A DNA stretch of 64,000 bases, taken from contig NZ_CP152413.1 in assembly GCF_038967635.1 (NCBI RefSeq), positions 8,064,001 to 8,128,000 on the forward strand, read 5' to 3'. A model generated the notes under the pieces. It was not told where the DNA came from. It ran no database searches and worked only from the letters and a program-made list of their open reading frames with translations. The DNA comes from Bradyrhizobium sp. B124 (GTDB taxonomy: Bacteria; Pseudomonadota; Alphaproteobacteria; Rhizobiales; Xanthobacteraceae). A program made the position numbers and the translations under genes. Below are positions 1-10,039 of the stretch, one piece after another; the first letter of the stretch is position 1; each line of letters starts with the position of its first letter.

Positions 1-152
1 GATTGTGGAACAGGGTCTGGGTGGCTTCATGCCGTCGCGCTCAAATACGTCTCGTTCGTCATAGGCGCTGAGCGTCGTCTCTTTGGGATGCGTGGCTCTG
101 AGCGCGCATGATGTGAGTGGCTCATGACGACCTGCAGTGGCGGTCCCGACCA

Positions 153-413
153 TTACTTTGATAGGAGCTCGCGAAGCGCCGCCACGCCGAGCATGTGCTC
201 GACCAGAAGCATCTTTAGCTTCGCGTTCTCCTCTTCCAGGGCTTTCAACCGCTTGGCCGCAGCAACGTCCATGCCGCCGAACCTGGCCTTCCAATTGTAA
301 ATCGCCGCTTCAGAGGTACCGTGCCTGCGAGCTAGATCAGCCGCGTTCGCCCCAGCCTCATGCTCCTTCAGTATCGCGATAATCTGCTGTTCCGTGAATC
401 TTGGTCGCTTCAT
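153..413 (-). mobile_element. IS3-family transposase OrfA, remnant of an insertion sequence
   Basis: The 86-residue product begins MKRPRFTEQQIIAIL and carries the IS3-type helix-turn-helix (ADLARRHGTSEAAIYNWKARF, about residues 25-45) followed by a leucine-zipper stretch (LKALEEENAKLKMLLVEH). This is the usual layout and length of OrfA in IS3/IS407-type elements, where OrfA binds the terminal repeats and is fused to OrfB by frameshifting. No OrfB with a DDE motif is visible in the 150 bases to its left, so the element is either cut by the window edge or truncated. No terminal inverted repeat was identified. Confidence 0.85.
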
Positions 414-1374
414 CTGTCCGCCCTTCTTGGGGCCGGACCTGCACTCCAGCGGGAGGAAATACGCGATGAGAGGTCATCTGCCACATGCGCTGGCCCGAAG
501 CTTGGGTCCGAAGGCGTTGCAGAAAGTCCGAGTTCAGTGAAGTCGACAGCCGCGACTTGCCGCTTTTGCCGGATAGTCCGACGGTTGTCCTCGAAAGCAG
601 AACGATGAAGGATGCGGACGCAGATGGCATGGCTGATCACAGTCATGTTGAAAACGTTCTGGATCTTACGAAGTGACCCGATTGGCGCTTCGCCATGCTC
701 GGCTTGGCGGCTGCGTGCCCCAGGATGAGACGGTCCTCTCGATGTCGGCACTGCCGTTCGAGGGCGGCAGCAAGTGACCATTGCATGAGGCGTCCGGGTA
801 CCGGAAATCGGTTTTCTTCGATGTCGAGGTCGACGCAAATCGCGTGGGAAGCAATCCGGCTGGATAGCAGAACGACCAACTGGCGCACCACCGCACAGCG
901 AGCAGGGCATCCAGTGCACCCTGTCCCACACGACATGGTGCTCCTTGGAAGTTGCGGAGTGCCGGTGCAGTTGTCTGCATGCGAGCTCGATAGGACAGAA
1001 TTGTGCGGCAAATTGAGTTTCACGGCTACTATTGCGAGAACGCGAACGGCCAGCACTTCGTAACATCGCCAAACAAAGCCGGTACCATCCGGCATGGAGG
1101 GCTCATTTGAAGAAGAAAGCCGACGACCCAGCGCGGCCAACCATCGAGCTGATCAAAGCAGGCTTGGCAAGGAAGAGTTGCAACGCTGAGAGTTGGTGCA
1201 GGTACTATTTGTCTATCATCAGACGTAGTTCCTCCTCCAGCGGATCGGCATCGGGAAGCTCCGCGAGCGCTGCAGCGAGGGCTACAAATGCTCCGAAAGC
1301 CGCGAGTACAAGGGCGCACGCGAGTATCGCTGCACCAAGGTCGTGAGAGCGTCGTCTTATCATCTGTGTCACGG
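414..1374. other. Gap without a supportable gene
   Basis: About 960 bases between the transposase remnant and the binding-protein pseudogene. Several overlapping open frames exist on both strands (for example 643-1140 minus), but none has a recognisable domain, a Shine-Dalgarno site or consistent codon use. It is probably decayed DNA, including the missing 3' part of the neighbouring pseudogene. Confidence 0.5.
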
Positions 1375-1898
1375 GTTGAATTTGGTGAGGCGTTGTGTTC
1401 GTGCCGAGTGCTCGATAGCTGCAACGACGCCCTGTTGGCCGTCGTTGCCGCAGATCCGAAAGACGGTCTTAGAGCCACGTTCTGTCAGCTGAGGATTTGC
1501 CGAGCCTGGTGACCTTTGAATGATGCCCGCTTTGTCGAAGACGTCGGAGCCCGGAATCGACGAAGCGGAGCACAATGACCGGCGACCCGCCGGGCCTGGT
1601 CTGTTGTGAGTTTATTGGCAACTGCGACGGCCTGCCTCGGGTCGCAGGCGCCGTCGGCTATGCTCGATGTCACCTTGGTATCGGCAAGTAGGCCCGAACC
1701 GTTCAACGTCTCGACCGCCGCGGCCGCATAATCGCGCATCAGCGCGCCGGACGCATCGCTGCTTCCGCTCATCGGGCGAACCGCAGCAATATGGACGTCG
1801 CAGGTGCGCGCGGTCCAGGCGAGTGCGCGGATGAGGTGCGCTGCACTTGCGGCTGAAGCGTGACGCCCACTTAACATTGTAGAGCTCCCAATGCTCAC
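1375..1898 (-). pseudogene. Branched-chain amino acid ABC transporter binding protein, frameshifted and truncated
   Basis: Two minus-strand frames together match the N-terminal half of a LivK/BraC-type periplasmic binding protein. The first (1898 to about 1600) reads DVHIAAVRPMSGSSDASG and SIADGACDPRQAVAVANKL. The second (about 1575 to 1375) continues with ASSIPGSDVFDKAGIIQ, NPQLTERGSKTVFR and DGQQGVVAA. Intact family members have these blocks in this order within a protein of about 370 residues. A frameshift separates the blocks near 1570-1600 and everything after QQGVVAA is lost, so it cannot make a working protein. One copy of the 29-bp repeated motif lies about 115 bases upstream of its first ATG. 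Confidence 0.8.
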
Positions 1899-2013
1899 CT
1901 GAAGTGAACTGCTAGCCTCTGCGGTCAGACGAGGCTGCAGAGATCGATGCGGTTGCTTCTGCCAAGCCGAGTCATGCGCGCCAGCTTGGCCACACCGCGA
2001 CCATGGGAGAGCC

Positions 2014-2042
2014 TACAATTTGACGTTACGTGCGGTTCAAGC
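2014..2042 (-). promoter_or_regulatory. 29-bp repeated motif, copy A
   Basis: Plus-strand core is TACAATTTGACGTTACGT followed by a half ending GGTTCAAGC. It matches the five other copies at the conserved positions (TACAA, ACG, TTCAAGC). Read leftward it has a -35-like TTGAAC and lies upstream of the minus-strand binding-protein pseudogene. Its role as promoter or operator is inferred. Confidence 0.55.
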
Positions 2043-2232
2043 CCCTTTGAAGGCCGCGTTCGATGAATGTGTCAGGCGAGGGCCGATCGACGAGGCCAGG
2101 GCGGCAAGAGCTGTCCCTGACTCCATAAAGCTGCCGCCGCGCATCGTAGCGGCCAGATCAACCGACACTTCATCGCACTCCCAGCTCGAGAAGGGCCGAC
2201 CGACAATCCTGTGCGCATCCTCCGTGAGGATG

Positions 2233-2946
2233 TCAGTACGGCTGATCCTCCAACCCGGCAAGGGCGAGATCGAGATATTGCATGAGGCAGGGATCCCAAC
2301 CAGCCAGGCTGCGGGGGGCGCTTAACCGTGCAAGTACCTTCAACATCGTCGAAACGCGTGAATCGGCTCCGGCTATCTCGCCGATCAGCAAGCGCGCCGC
2401 AATCGCGACAGCCTTTGCCCGCTCGCCGCAAGGATGCTCACCCCTGTCCATACACTCACGCAGCTCATCGCGGATCCGCCGCCACCGCTCCTCGCGTTCT
2501 GCTGCCAACTTGCATGTGCATCGGGACGTTGGTCTGCGCGTCTCGACCCGCGACATGGCATCCAAAGTGGCAGGCAGCTCATCTACACTTACCTGGACGT
2601 CACCGTCCGTCGTCATGTTGCGCAGACGATCTCGCAACAGGGTCGCACGAGTAACTTGAAGTTCAATCCGCTCCAGATGTTTGCGCAGCAGGTCTGTGAG
2701 TGAGGTCGTTCCCTCCATAGCTTTACGAATCTCGAGAAGAGAGAAGCCAAGCTCACGTAGCGCCCGAATCTGATGAACCCGTTGAGCGCTTTCGCGGTCG
2801 TACATCCGGTGGCCGCCGTCCGTACGATCTGAGGCGGCCAAAAGGCCCGTGTGCTCGTAGTGATGCAGCGTGCGTACCGTCACTCCGGTCGCCTCCGCCA
2901 GTTCGCCAATGCGCCATCGACGCCTTCGTGGTGTAGCTTTGTTCAT
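2233..2946 (-). CDS. nolA: MerR-family nodulation regulator NolA
   Basis: The 237-residue product starts MNKATPRRRRWRIGELAEAT, an N-terminal MerR winged helix (residues 10-80, with VRTLHHYEHTGLL and MYDRESAQRVHQIRALRELGFSL). A coiled-coil linker and a C-terminal effector-like domain rich in Arg and Cys follow. The length and sequence fit NolA of soybean bradyrhizobia, which governs genotype-specific nodulation and is reported to make three proteins from in-frame start codons. ATG codons in frame here at residues 48 and 77 could serve that way. The ATG at 2946 was chosen over an upstream TTG at 2961 because homologues begin MN(K/R)ATPRRRR. Copy B of the 29-bp motif sits immediately upstream, so autoregulation is plausible. 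Confidence 0.93.
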   Translation of the reverse strand: MNKATPRRRRWRIGELAEATGVTVRTLHHYEHTGLLAASDRTDGGHRMYDRESAQRVHQIRALRELGFSLLEIRKAMEGTTSLTDLLRKHLERIELQVTRATLLRDRLRNMTTDGDVQVSVDELPATLDAMSRVETRRPTSRCTCKLAAEREERWRRIRDELRECMDRGEHPCGERAKAVAIAARLLIGEIAGADSRVSTMLKVLARLSAPRSLAGWDPCLMQYLDLALAGLEDQPY

Positions 2947-2965
2947 GTTGTTCAATTTCAAAGCC

Positions 2966-2994
2966 TACAACCTGACGTCACGTATGATTCAAGC
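2966..2994 (-). promoter_or_regulatory. 29-bp repeated motif, copy B, at the nolA promoter
   Basis: Core is TACAACCTGACGTCACGT, then a half ending GATTCAAGC. It ends 19 bases before the nolA ATG, oriented to transcribe nolA. It contains TGACGTCA and has a TTGAAT box 17 bases from a weak -10-like TGTAGG on the minus strand. MerR-family activators bind dyads inside long-spaced promoters, which fits but is not proved. Confidence 0.6.
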
Positions 2995-3067
2995 TATTTC
3001 AAAGCTCTAGCTGGATCGTCTCTGATTCCAGCGTAAGAGAGGTGACTATCCTCAGAATGGCGCGCGA

Positions 3068-3277
3068 TCAACCCTGACGCGAAATGGTGTCCAACAAGTT
3101 CATTAAGCACGCCAGTTGAGCCTCGCTAACCGCCGTACGCTCCAAAATGAGCCTGGCGATCGCCGTTCGATTTTCCAGAGTTCGCATCGATGGCGGTAAC
3201 GCTGTGACTGTCCCATCAAAAAGGCTTCCCAAGACGGATAGTTCTTCCGGATCAAATACACCGCTGTGTTGCGCCAA
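3068..3277 (-). CDS. Small conserved rhizobial protein of unknown function
   Basis: A 69-residue protein (MAQHSGVFDPEELSVLGSLF at its start) with a pattern I recognise from small proteins common in Bradyrhizobium genomes: an FDPE...L...FD helix, then a second helix ending IARLILERT and a final short helix. No catalytic motif is visible and no function can be given. The start is TTG at 3277, supported by an AAGGAG ribosome-binding site about 8 bases upstream. It lies between nolA and nodD2 on the same strand. Confidence 0.6.
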   Translation of the reverse strand: MAQHSGVFDPEELSVLGSLFDGTVTALPPSMRTLENRTAIARLILERTAVSEAQLACLMNLLDTISRQG

Positions 3278-3919
3278 CGTTCAGCTCCTTGTTTGTCATT
3301 GCGCCGGAGTAGCGCACGTCGTCAAGACGTGTGGCCGCGATAGGGCCAGAAGAAGTCAGACCGACGGCGCAGAGCGATGAAGGTCCGATGCGCTTGAAGG
3401 TGATGCGATAGGGCAACACAGGTGCGCGACACTCAGCGTCGAAAGCGCACGGGCGATTCTCGTCATCTGCAGAATCGATCGGCGCCGCGCTGGCTGTCCG
3501 TCACGGTGCGGCTCCGGCGAAGCCGGATCGGCTCTGCTCGCTGGGAGCCTACTTATTCTGAGAGTTGACGGCGAGCAGCCGTGAGCTGGTCCTGGTATGA
3601 CTATCGAGGCTGCTGCGCCCGGAGGCTGAACTGCAACGTGCAAAGGTCAGCTTCAGCGAGGCCACGAGCGTGTCGGCCTTCGTCTCTGTGGCTCGGCCCT
3701 GTAGAACGAGGCAACGCTCGTTTGAACCAGCGTTCGCACATCGGGCCTGATGCCAATGTGCGAGCGAACGGCGCCATGATGGCCCGTCCATGCAGCCAAA
3801 ACTGCGGGACGTTTGATCTGGCAGCAACAAGTTAGAGCAGGGCAAGCCCAGATTGCGTGCATCGAGCATCCGTCCGGATACAACGCTCGCGCACCTTGCG
3901 AGCGTCCTTGCGACAACGG
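3278..3919. other. Gap between the small gene and nodD2
   Basis: About 640 bases. Short open frames on both strands (for example 3549-3869 minus) have no recognisable domain or ribosome-binding site. I see no terminator with a T-run. Confidence 0.45.
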
Positions 3920-4903
3920 CTAGACAGATCTAGCGAAGTCTCCGTCAGTATCCGCTTGTTTCGAAGCGCAGATGATCGAGCACTCTTCGCGCGCGGACGC
4001 CATGCGTGCTGCCTCCTGCAACAATATCTCTCGCATCCAGGTGCTTTCCGGGTCGCTGTTGTGAAGGACAGGCCATTGGACCGCCTCGGTAAAGGTGGGG
4101 AAAGGCTGCGGAAGGTCGGCAATGCGAAGCGGCGTCGTTCTTTGGAAGTGCTTAACGAGCCTCAATGGTATAGTCCCTATGCGGCTTGTGCCTGCAAGCA
4201 AGGGCGGGATCATGCTGAAGCTCTGCACTAGAATGTCGATGCGCCGATTGAGGCCGAGACCGAGTAAAAAGGTCTCCTCGATGGCGGCCTTGCGCGTACC
4301 TCCAAGCTTAACCGCAACGTGGCCCATTGACATATATCGATCAAATGTAAGCGGCCGTAGTAGCTGGCCGTTCGTGCAGCAGCCAACGCAGACGAGCCTC
4401 TCCTCGAACAGGGCCACCCGCGGGTGCGCGCTGGACATGAATAGTTCCGGCAGGATAACAAAATCGAGGTCGCCGCGCCGGAGAAGCTCGTCGTGCTCAT
4501 CGGCGAGTGCCACCAGTTCGAAGCTGACGGCGGGCGCCTCTCGCGCGACACGCTCCACGACATTTCGGAAGAACACGACTGTCATGGAATCAGAAAGGCC
4601 GATCCTGAATCGCCGGTTCGATTGAGCCGGGTCGAACGCCTCCTGCGCGATAATGGAGAGCTGGATCTGCATCAGGGCCTCGCGAACAGGAGCCGCCAGG
4701 CCCTCGGCGCGCGAGGTCGGGACAAGTTCCCGGCCTCTCATCGCAAACAGCTCATCACGGAAATAGGACCGCAATCGGCTAACAGCTGCGCTCATGGCCG
4801 GTTGACTAAGGTTAATCTTGCGTGCTGCGGCGGTGAGATTGCGCTCAGTCATGAGAGCATCAAGCGCGACGAGGAGATTTAGATCCAAGCCTTTGAAACG
4901 CAT
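3920..4903 (-). CDS. nodD2: LysR-family nodulation regulator NodD2
   Basis: The 327-residue product has the N-terminal LysR helix-turn-helix typical of NodD ([20 protein letters not shown], then [23 protein letters not shown] at about residues 23-45) and a C-terminal flavonoid-type effector domain. It is clearly paralogous to the neighbouring NodD1: the first 50 residues are nearly identical. It is 13 residues longer and ends in a divergent Cys- and Asp-containing tail after [11 protein letters not shown]. In B. japonicum NodD2 represses nod genes and answers population-density signals through NolA. That function is taken from the family, not visible here. Copy C of the 29-bp motif lies about 350 bases upstream. 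Confidence 0.93.
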   Translation of the reverse strand: MRFKGLDLNLLVALDALMTERNLTAAARKINLSQPAMSAAVSRLRSYFRDELFAMRGRELVPTSRAEGLAAPVREALMQIQLSIIAQEAFDPAQSNRRFRIGLSDSMTVVFFRNVVERVAREAPAVSFELVALADEHDELLRRGDLDFVILPELFMSSAHPRVALFEERLVCVGCCTNGQLLRPLTFDRYMSMGHVAVKLGGTRKAAIEETFLLGLGLNRRIDILVQSFSMIPPLLAGTSRIGTIPLRLVKHFQRTTPLRIADLPQPFPTFTEAVQWPVLHNSDPESTWMREILLQEAARMASAREECSIICASKQADTDGDFARSV

Positions 4904-5551
4904 ATCTTCTTATCCGGCGCAAGCGGTTTGCGGTGCATACAATGAGCGACAACGGCTGCGCTTGAAGCAGTCTCATTGGCTCGCCCGAATCGACTCCGTT
5001 CCTACCGTGCGATCGCGAAAAGAAGCTCGCGGAATCATCGCTAGAGTGGCGAGAAGGCGATCGGCGGACCACCAGCGGCCGGAAGCCGTCGGCAGCCGCG
5101 ATGATCGATCTCGCCGCTCCGGCGACACTCGCAACGCGAACTGGACAATAGCATTGTTGGCAGGCGGCCCCGGAGCCTATCCGGCCAGCCGTGGAGTCCG
5201 CCAATGCGCCCCGTCGACGTGTCCGCGTAGCGCAGCGTTAGTCACGGCGGCCAATCTACAACCTGACGCAGTGTGGGATTCAAGCGGTTTAATTCGGCTC
5301 GCCAGGCGTTATTGTAACCGAAGAAGTACCCCGCGATCGTGCCGGACGCCGCCGCTTGCAGTACAAGCGCGCCAAACCACATCTTGCGAGATCACGACGC
5401 TCGCCAATGGCGAATCGCGTCGCAACCCATCGCCGGTTCGCACGGCCCTGTTACAGCATCGCCGTCCGAGACGTGAAATGCCAAAGCGCCCGAGCACGTT
5501 GAAGGGGTTGGTAATATATTTGCAACTTGCCGAGAGCGGCTTGTGGGAAAC
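4904..5551. other. nodD2-nodD1 intergenic region
   Basis: About 650 bases with no supportable gene. It holds copy C of the repeated 29-bp motif (5257-5285). Open frames on the plus strand (4818-5555) lack any recognised domain. Confidence 0.5.
5257..5285 (-). promoter_or_regulatory. 29-bp repeated motif, copy C, upstream of nodD2
   Basis: Core TACAACCTGACGCAGTGT, then a half ending GATTCAAGC. The central ACGT is degenerate (GTGT), but both flanks match the other copies. It is oriented toward nodD2, suggesting shared control of nolA and nodD2. Confidence 0.5.
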
Positions 5552-6496
5552 TTAGCTGCGCCTGCGAGTGGGGGGCTCCTGATGCGCAGATGCCATGTTG
5601 GATGCTTCCTCCAACAATATCCGACGCATCCAAATGCTCGCCGGATCGGTATTGTGGAGCGCAGGCCACTGCACAGCCTCGGTGAAAGTGGGCAGGGGAA
5701 GCGGGGGCTCGACAATCCGCAGAGGCATCTGCTTTTCGAAGTGTCGGGCGAGTCGCAAGGGCATTGTCCCTATACGGCACGTGTCTAACAATATAGGTGG
5801 AATCAGGCTAAAGCCCTGCACAACGACTTCAATGCGTCTCTTGAGGCCGTGCTCAAGCAAGAACCATTCTTCGAGGTTCGGTCTCAGTGCCCGTCCGAAC
5901 TTGGCCGTCACGTGCCCCATCGAAATGTAATTCTCGAATGTAAGCTGTCGTGATAGGTGCTTGTTTGTGCGGCATCCCACGCATACGAGAGTCTCATCGA
6001 ACAGCGTCGCCTTCGGATGCACGCTCGACATAAACGGTTCCGGCAGAATCAGAAAATCGACTTCGCCGCGTCGGAGCAGTTCATCGGGCTCATCGGAAAA
6101 TGGCAGCAATTCGAAGCGCACTGCGGGAGCTTCCTGCGCGATACGATCGACGATCCTCCGAAAAAAGACGATTGTCATGAAATCGGAGAGAATGACCCTG
6201 AAGCGTCGGCTCGACTGAGTCGGGTCGAACACGTCCGGTGAAATGATCGAGAGTTGGATGTGCAGCAGGGTCTCGCGAACCGGACCCGCGAGCGCCTCCG
6301 CGCAAGGTGTCGGGACGAGCTCGCGACCTCTCATCGTAAACAGTTCATCGCGGAAATAGGTGCGCAACCGCGCGATCGCAGCGCTCATAGCGGGCTGGCT
6401 GAGGTTAATTTTGCGCGCCGCCGCTGTGAGGTTGCGCTCCGTCATCAGAGCGTCGAGTGCAACGAGAAGGTTTAGATCAAGTCCCTTGAACCGCAT
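5552..6496 (-). CDS. nodD1: LysR-family nodulation activator NodD1
   Basis: The 314-residue product has the same LysR N-terminus as NodD2 ([23 protein letters not shown]) and the full NodD effector domain through [20 protein letters not shown]. NodD1 binds nod boxes and, with a plant isoflavonoid bound, activates the nod operon. The gene is divergent from nodY, with the nod box in the 280-base intergenic region, starting about 11 bases upstream of its own ATG (6494-6496). NodD could therefore also repress its own transcription, as known in other rhizobia. Confidence 0.95.
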   Translation of the reverse strand: MRFKGLDLNLLVALDALMTERNLTAAARKINLSQPAMSAAIARLRTYFRDELFTMRGRELVPTPCAEALAGPVRETLLHIQLSIISPDVFDPTQSSRRFRVILSDFMTIVFFRRIVDRIAQEAPAVRFELLPFSDEPDELLRRGEVDFLILPEPFMSSVHPKATLFDETLVCVGCRTNKHLSRQLTFENYISMGHVTAKFGRALRPNLEEWFLLEHGLKRRIEVVVQGFSLIPPILLDTCRIGTMPLRLARHFEKQMPLRIVEPPLPLPTFTEAVQWPALHNTDPASIWMRRILLEEASNMASAHQEPPTRRRS

Positions 6497-6506
6497 GTTG
6501 TGAGTC

Positions 6507-6555
6507 TATCCATCGTGTGGATGTGTTCTATCGAAACAATCGATTTTACCAAATT
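6507..6555 (+). promoter_or_regulatory. nod box (NodD binding site)
   Basis: The segment contains the hallmark nod-box parts: TATCCATCGTGTGGATG at the 5' end, then ATCGAAACAATCGATTTTACC, with ATC-N9-GAT-like dyads. This is the conserved operator of about 47-49 bases between nodD1 and the nodYABC operon. It is oriented toward nodY, with about 220 bases of leader before the first nodY ATG. Confidence 0.95.
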
Positions 6556-6777
6556 GCGGAATGTTGGATAGCAAACATCAGTTTGTAGAAAATTGTCAGG
6601 CATATCACGATGGCTGCTGGTGGTTACGCGGGTTCCAAGAAGAACTCCTGGACGTGCGGGCACCTGCCGAATCCGCCGAGTGGGGGTGGCTATCGGCGCG
6701 CCATGCGACCTGCGTCGCCTCTTCTCGATGCGACGAGGGCTCGATACGAGGCTAGGCGGGCGCTGACAAACCTTCGT

Positions 6778-7266
6778 ATGTGTATTCCATCCCTTTCCAT
6801 ATCGTCGGTTTACCCACGTACACTAGAGGGTGCGGTCAGCCTCGCCATAGTGTCGCGATCAAGCGGCAGGCGCAGATTGCGAATGCCAAATATCTCGGGC
6901 GAATGGCCAAACGGCTCGCCTGTCCATCGCATTCAGGGCGCGTCGAAAATGCATAAGACACAAGTTGATCTGGTGCCAATCGGACGCACCTCCGATGGGG
7001 TCTCACGCTTCGATGGCCAGCCCTCAGACTGCACAGCGCCGGTAGCGTTGGAGGAGGTGGAACCGCTCCGTGGTGCCGATAGGTTGTGGGCAGTCCAATC
7101 GCCCCGTCGGCGTGTCCTGCGATATCTCGGGCGTGGCGTCGGTCGGAGCGACGCGCGCAACCCGTGCGTTGATCTCGCCGCTAGCGAAAGCGTCATTCCG
7201 ATCGATCTGCTCAGGCGCGGCGCTGGCGAGGGGGCCGAGCTTCGATGTCGCATGTCAGCTCAGTAG
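6778..7266 (+). CDS. nodY: NodY/NodK-type protein of the nod operon
   Basis: A 162-residue reading frame (starting MCIPSLSISSVYPRTLEGAV, with GRRRLRMPNISGEWPNGSPVHRIQ) between the nod box and nodA. This is where Bradyrhizobium carries nodY (called nodK in B. elkanii), a gene with no assigned biochemical role and not needed for nodulation. No domain, signal peptide or membrane segment is visible, and composition is Arg/Ser-rich. The frame stays open upstream to an ATG at 6610, so the start is uncertain. The ATG at 6778 gives the more protein-like N-terminus. Identification rests mainly on position and overall resemblance. Confidence 0.6.
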   Translation: MCIPSLSISSVYPRTLEGAVSLAIVSRSSGRRRLRMPNISGEWPNGSPVHRIQGASKMHKTQVDLVPIGRTSDGVSRFDGQPSDCTAPVALEEVEPLRGADRLWAVQSPRRRVLRYLGRGVGRSDARNPCVDLAASESVIPIDLLRRGAGEGAELRCRMSAQ

Positions 7267-7345
7267 CGTTCAGCGGCTCGGCGAATAGCGAGTTGCTCAC
7301 GTGGACATATCCGCTCCTAACCCCACCGGTGCAGGGAAGCCCGCC

Positions 7346-7978
7346 ATGAATAGTGCCGGAGCCCGGTCTGCGGAAGGTCTCTCTGCGCGCGCTCAAGTGC
7401 AGTGGAGCGTTCGCTGGGAAAACCAGCTGCAGCTCGCCGATCATGCCGAGCTCGCCGAGTTTTTCCGTAAGAGCTACGGGCCGACCGGTGCGTTCAATGC
7501 GCAGCCATTCGAAGGCAATCGAAGTTGGGCCGGTGCAAGGCCAGAGGTTCGCGTAATTGGTCACGACGATCGCGGGGTGGCTGCTCACGTTGGCCTGCTC
7601 CGCCGCTTCATCAAGATTGGGGGAGTTGAGCTACTCGTGGCCGAACTAGGGCTATATGCGGTGCGGCCGGATCTTGAGGGGCTTGGAATCAGCCACTCGA
7701 TGCGCGTGATGTATCCTGTACTGCAGGAGCTTGGGGTACCGTTCGGCTTTGGTACGGTTCGGCCCGCACTTGAGAAACATCTTACCCGACTGGTCGAAAG
7801 ACACGGGCTGGCAACCCTCATGTCTGGCATTCGCGTCCGCTCAACGCATCCGGATGTGTATCCCAATTTGTCGCCGATCCGCATCGAAGACGTGGTCGTG
7901 GTGGTTTTCCCGGTAGGATGCTCGATAAGCGAGTGGCCAGCCGGGACGTTAATCGATCGGAACGGGCCCGAGCTGTGA
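7346..7978 (+). CDS. nodA: N-acyltransferase NodA
   Basis: NodA transfers a fatty acyl chain to the free amino group of the de-N-acetylated chitin oligomer made by NodC and NodB, a key step in Nod factor synthesis in the cytoplasm. The 210 residues show conserved NodA blocks: [67 protein letters not shown] and ends IDRNGPEL. Length equals the family's usual 195-210. The ATG at 7346, preceded by AGGGAAG, was chosen over an in-frame GTG at 7301. The stop codon overlaps the nodB start. Confidence 0.96.
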   Translation: MNSAGARSAEGLSARAQVQWSVRWENQLQLADHAELAEFFRKSYGPTGAFNAQPFEGNRSWAGARPEVRVIGHDDRGVAAHVGLLRRFIKIGGVELLVAELGLYAVRPDLEGLGISHSMRVMYPVLQELGVPFGFGTVRPALEKHLTRLVERHGLATLMSGIRVRSTHPDVYPNLSPIRIEDVVVVVFPVGCSISEWPAGTLIDRNGPEL

Positions 7979-8634
7979 AAGAATTCGTCCCCCTATCTGC
8001 TGTCCATTGCGACTACGATGACGTGAGCGGAAGTCGCCCCGTCTATCTGACCTTTGACGATGGGCCAAATCCATTTTGCACGCCGCAGGTCCTCGATTTG
8101 CTGACGCAGCATCGGGTACCAGCGACGTTCTTCGTGATCGGCATGTACGTGGCCGATCAGCCTGAACTCATTCGACGAATGATCGCGGAGGGGCACGAGG
8201 TCGCAAACCACACGATGACGCATCCGGATCTCTCCAGATGCGAAACAGCAGTGGTCCACGATGAAGTGCTAATGGCGAGCAAGGCGATTCGTTCGGCATG
8301 CCCGCAGGCGTCGCCCAGGCACATGCGAGCACCCTACGGCATATGGACCAGGGAGGTGCTCGCTACGTCAGCGCGGGCTGGTCTCGCAGCCGTGCACTGG
8401 TCCGTCGATCCGAGAGATTGGTCGCGTCCTGGGGTTGATAGGATTGTGAATTCGGTGCTGGCCGCCGTTCGCCCGGGTGCAATTGTGCTGCTGCACGACG
8501 GATATCCGCCCGGTGAGGAGAGGCTGGGCACTGATGTCACTCTGCGTGATCAGACGGTGAGGGCGCTGTCATATCTGATTCCGACGTTACAACAGCGCGG
8601 ATTTGCAATCCGTCCGCTTCCTCAACTTCACTGA
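7975..8634 (+). CDS. nodB: Chitooligosaccharide deacetylase NodB
   Basis: NodB removes the N-acetyl group from the non-reducing end of the chitin oligomer. The 219-residue product is a polysaccharide deacetylase (NodB homology domain): catalytic and metal motif TFDDGP (Asp28, Asp29) and metal-binding HTMTH (His79, His83), then RAPYG and the LLHDG motif near the C-terminus. The likely start is GTG at 7975, which overlaps the nodA stop (GTGA) and gives the usual length. A longer frame from 7918 lies inside nodA. Overlap implies translational coupling of nodA and nodB. Confidence 0.95.
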   Translation: MKEFVPLSAVHCDYDDVSGSRPVYLTFDDGPNPFCTPQVLDLLTQHRVPATFFVIGMYVADQPELIRRMIAEGHEVANHTMTHPDLSRCETAVVHDEVLMASKAIRSACPQASPRHMRAPYGIWTREVLATSARAGLAAVHWSVDPRDWSRPGVDRIVNSVLAAVRPGAIVLLHDGYPPGEERLGTDVTLRDQTVRALSYLIPTLQQRGFAIRPLPQLH

Positions 8635-8650
8635 ATAAAACTGGCACCCT

Positions 8651-10027
8651 ATGGACCTGTTCGCTACAACCAGCGCTGTCGCTGTTTCGTCTTATGCGCT
8701 GCTCTCGACTGTCTACAAGAGCGCGCAAGCGCTTTATGCTCAGCCGGTGAATGCGTCATCGCCGGACGACGATCTAGCACAATCCGAGACAGCCCTACCG
8801 AGCGTAGACGTCATCGTGCCTTGCTTCAACGAGGACCCAAACACGCTCTTCGAATGCCTCGAGTCGATTGCGAGCCAGGATTACGCTGGAAAGTTGCAGG
8901 TCTATGTGGTCGACGACGGATCTGCAAATCGCGACGTTGTCGGGCCTGTACACGACATCTATGCGAACGATCCGAGGTTCAGCATCATCTTGCTGGCCAA
9001 GAACGTTGGAAAGCGCAAGGCGCAGATCGCTGCAATACGCAGCTCTTCCGGGGATCTGGTGCTCAACGTCGACTCGGATACGATCCTTGCCGCTGACGTT
9101 GTCACGAAGCTTGTGTTGAAGATGCAAGACCCGGAAATCGGCGCGGCCATGGGGCAGTTGATAGCGAGCAACCGCAGCGAAACCTGGCTGACCAGGCTGA
9201 TCGATATGGAATACTGGTTGGCGTGCAACGAAGAGCGCGCGGCACAGGCTCGTTTCGGTGCTGTCATGTGCTGCTGCGGCCCATGTGCTATGTATCGTCG
9301 CTCAGCGCTCGCTTTGCTGCTTGATCAATACGAAGCGCAATACTTTCGTGGCAGGCCAAGCGATTTCGGCGAGGATCGCCATCTAACGATCCTCATGCTC
9401 AAGGCCGGGTTTCGAACCGAGTATGTCCCGGATGCAATCGCGGCAACGGTCGTCCCGGACAGCCTTGGGCCATATCTGCGTCAGCAACTCCGCTGGGCAC
9501 GCAGTACCTTTCGGGACACATTTCTTGGGTTACGCTTGCTGCCAGAGCTCGATGGCTATCTCACGCTGGATGTTATCGGGCAAAATCTCGGCCCGCTGCT
9601 TCTCGCTGTTTCAGCACTGGCTGCGCTCACACAGCTGGTAATTGGCGGGTCGGTACCCTGGTGGACGGGGCTGACGATTGCAGCAATGACGATGGTCCGG
9701 TGCAGTGTGGCAGCCTTTCGTGCTCGCGACGTGCGGTTTCTCGGCTTCTCGTTCCATACACCGATCAACATCTTTCTCTTACTTCCTTTGAAAGCCTATG
9801 CGCTTTGTACATTGAGCAATAGCGACTGGCTGTCGCGCAAGGTCGCCAACGTGCCGGCCGAAGGGGAAAAGCAGGCCGTCACTCCGCACCCGAACGCTGG
9901 ATTGAGCCCTGCAAGTCAAGGAAGAATCTCTCGCACAATTCGTCAGCCGGGATTTTCGCACCGCCCATCGAGCCTGGCGGCGACGGAGAGTGTTTGCGCT
10001 AGCGATCGTTCGACTGCCTACAAATAG
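8651..10027 (+). CDS. nodC: N-acetylglucosaminyltransferase NodC
   Basis: NodC builds the chitin oligomer backbone from UDP-GlcNAc at the inner membrane. The 458-residue protein has an N-terminal membrane segment, a family 2 glycosyltransferase domain with VVDDGS (Asp88/89), DSD (141-143), catalytic GED (240-242) and QQLRW (278-282). C-terminal membrane segments follow (LLLAVSALAALTQLVIGG and others) with a short polar tail. All motifs of a processive chitin synthase are present. It starts 16 bases after nodB. Confidence 0.97.
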   Translation: MDLFATTSAVAVSSYALLSTVYKSAQALYAQPVNASSPDDDLAQSETALPSVDVIVPCFNEDPNTLFECLESIASQDYAGKLQVYVVDDGSANRDVVGPVHDIYANDPRFSIILLAKNVGKRKAQIAAIRSSSGDLVLNVDSDTILAADVVTKLVLKMQDPEIGAAMGQLIASNRSETWLTRLIDMEYWLACNEERAAQARFGAVMCCCGPCAMYRRSALALLLDQYEAQYFRGRPSDFGEDRHLTILMLKAGFRTEYVPDAIAATVVPDSLGPYLRQQLRWARSTFRDTFLGLRLLPELDGYLTLDVIGQNLGPLLLAVSALAALTQLVIGGSVPWWTGLTIAAMTMVRCSVAAFRARDVRFLGFSFHTPINIFLLLPLKAYALCTLSNSDWLSRKVANVPAEGEKQAVTPHPNAGLSPASQGRISRTIRQPGFSHRPSSLAATESVCASDRSTAYK

Positions 10028-10039
10028 GTTGATTGGCTC

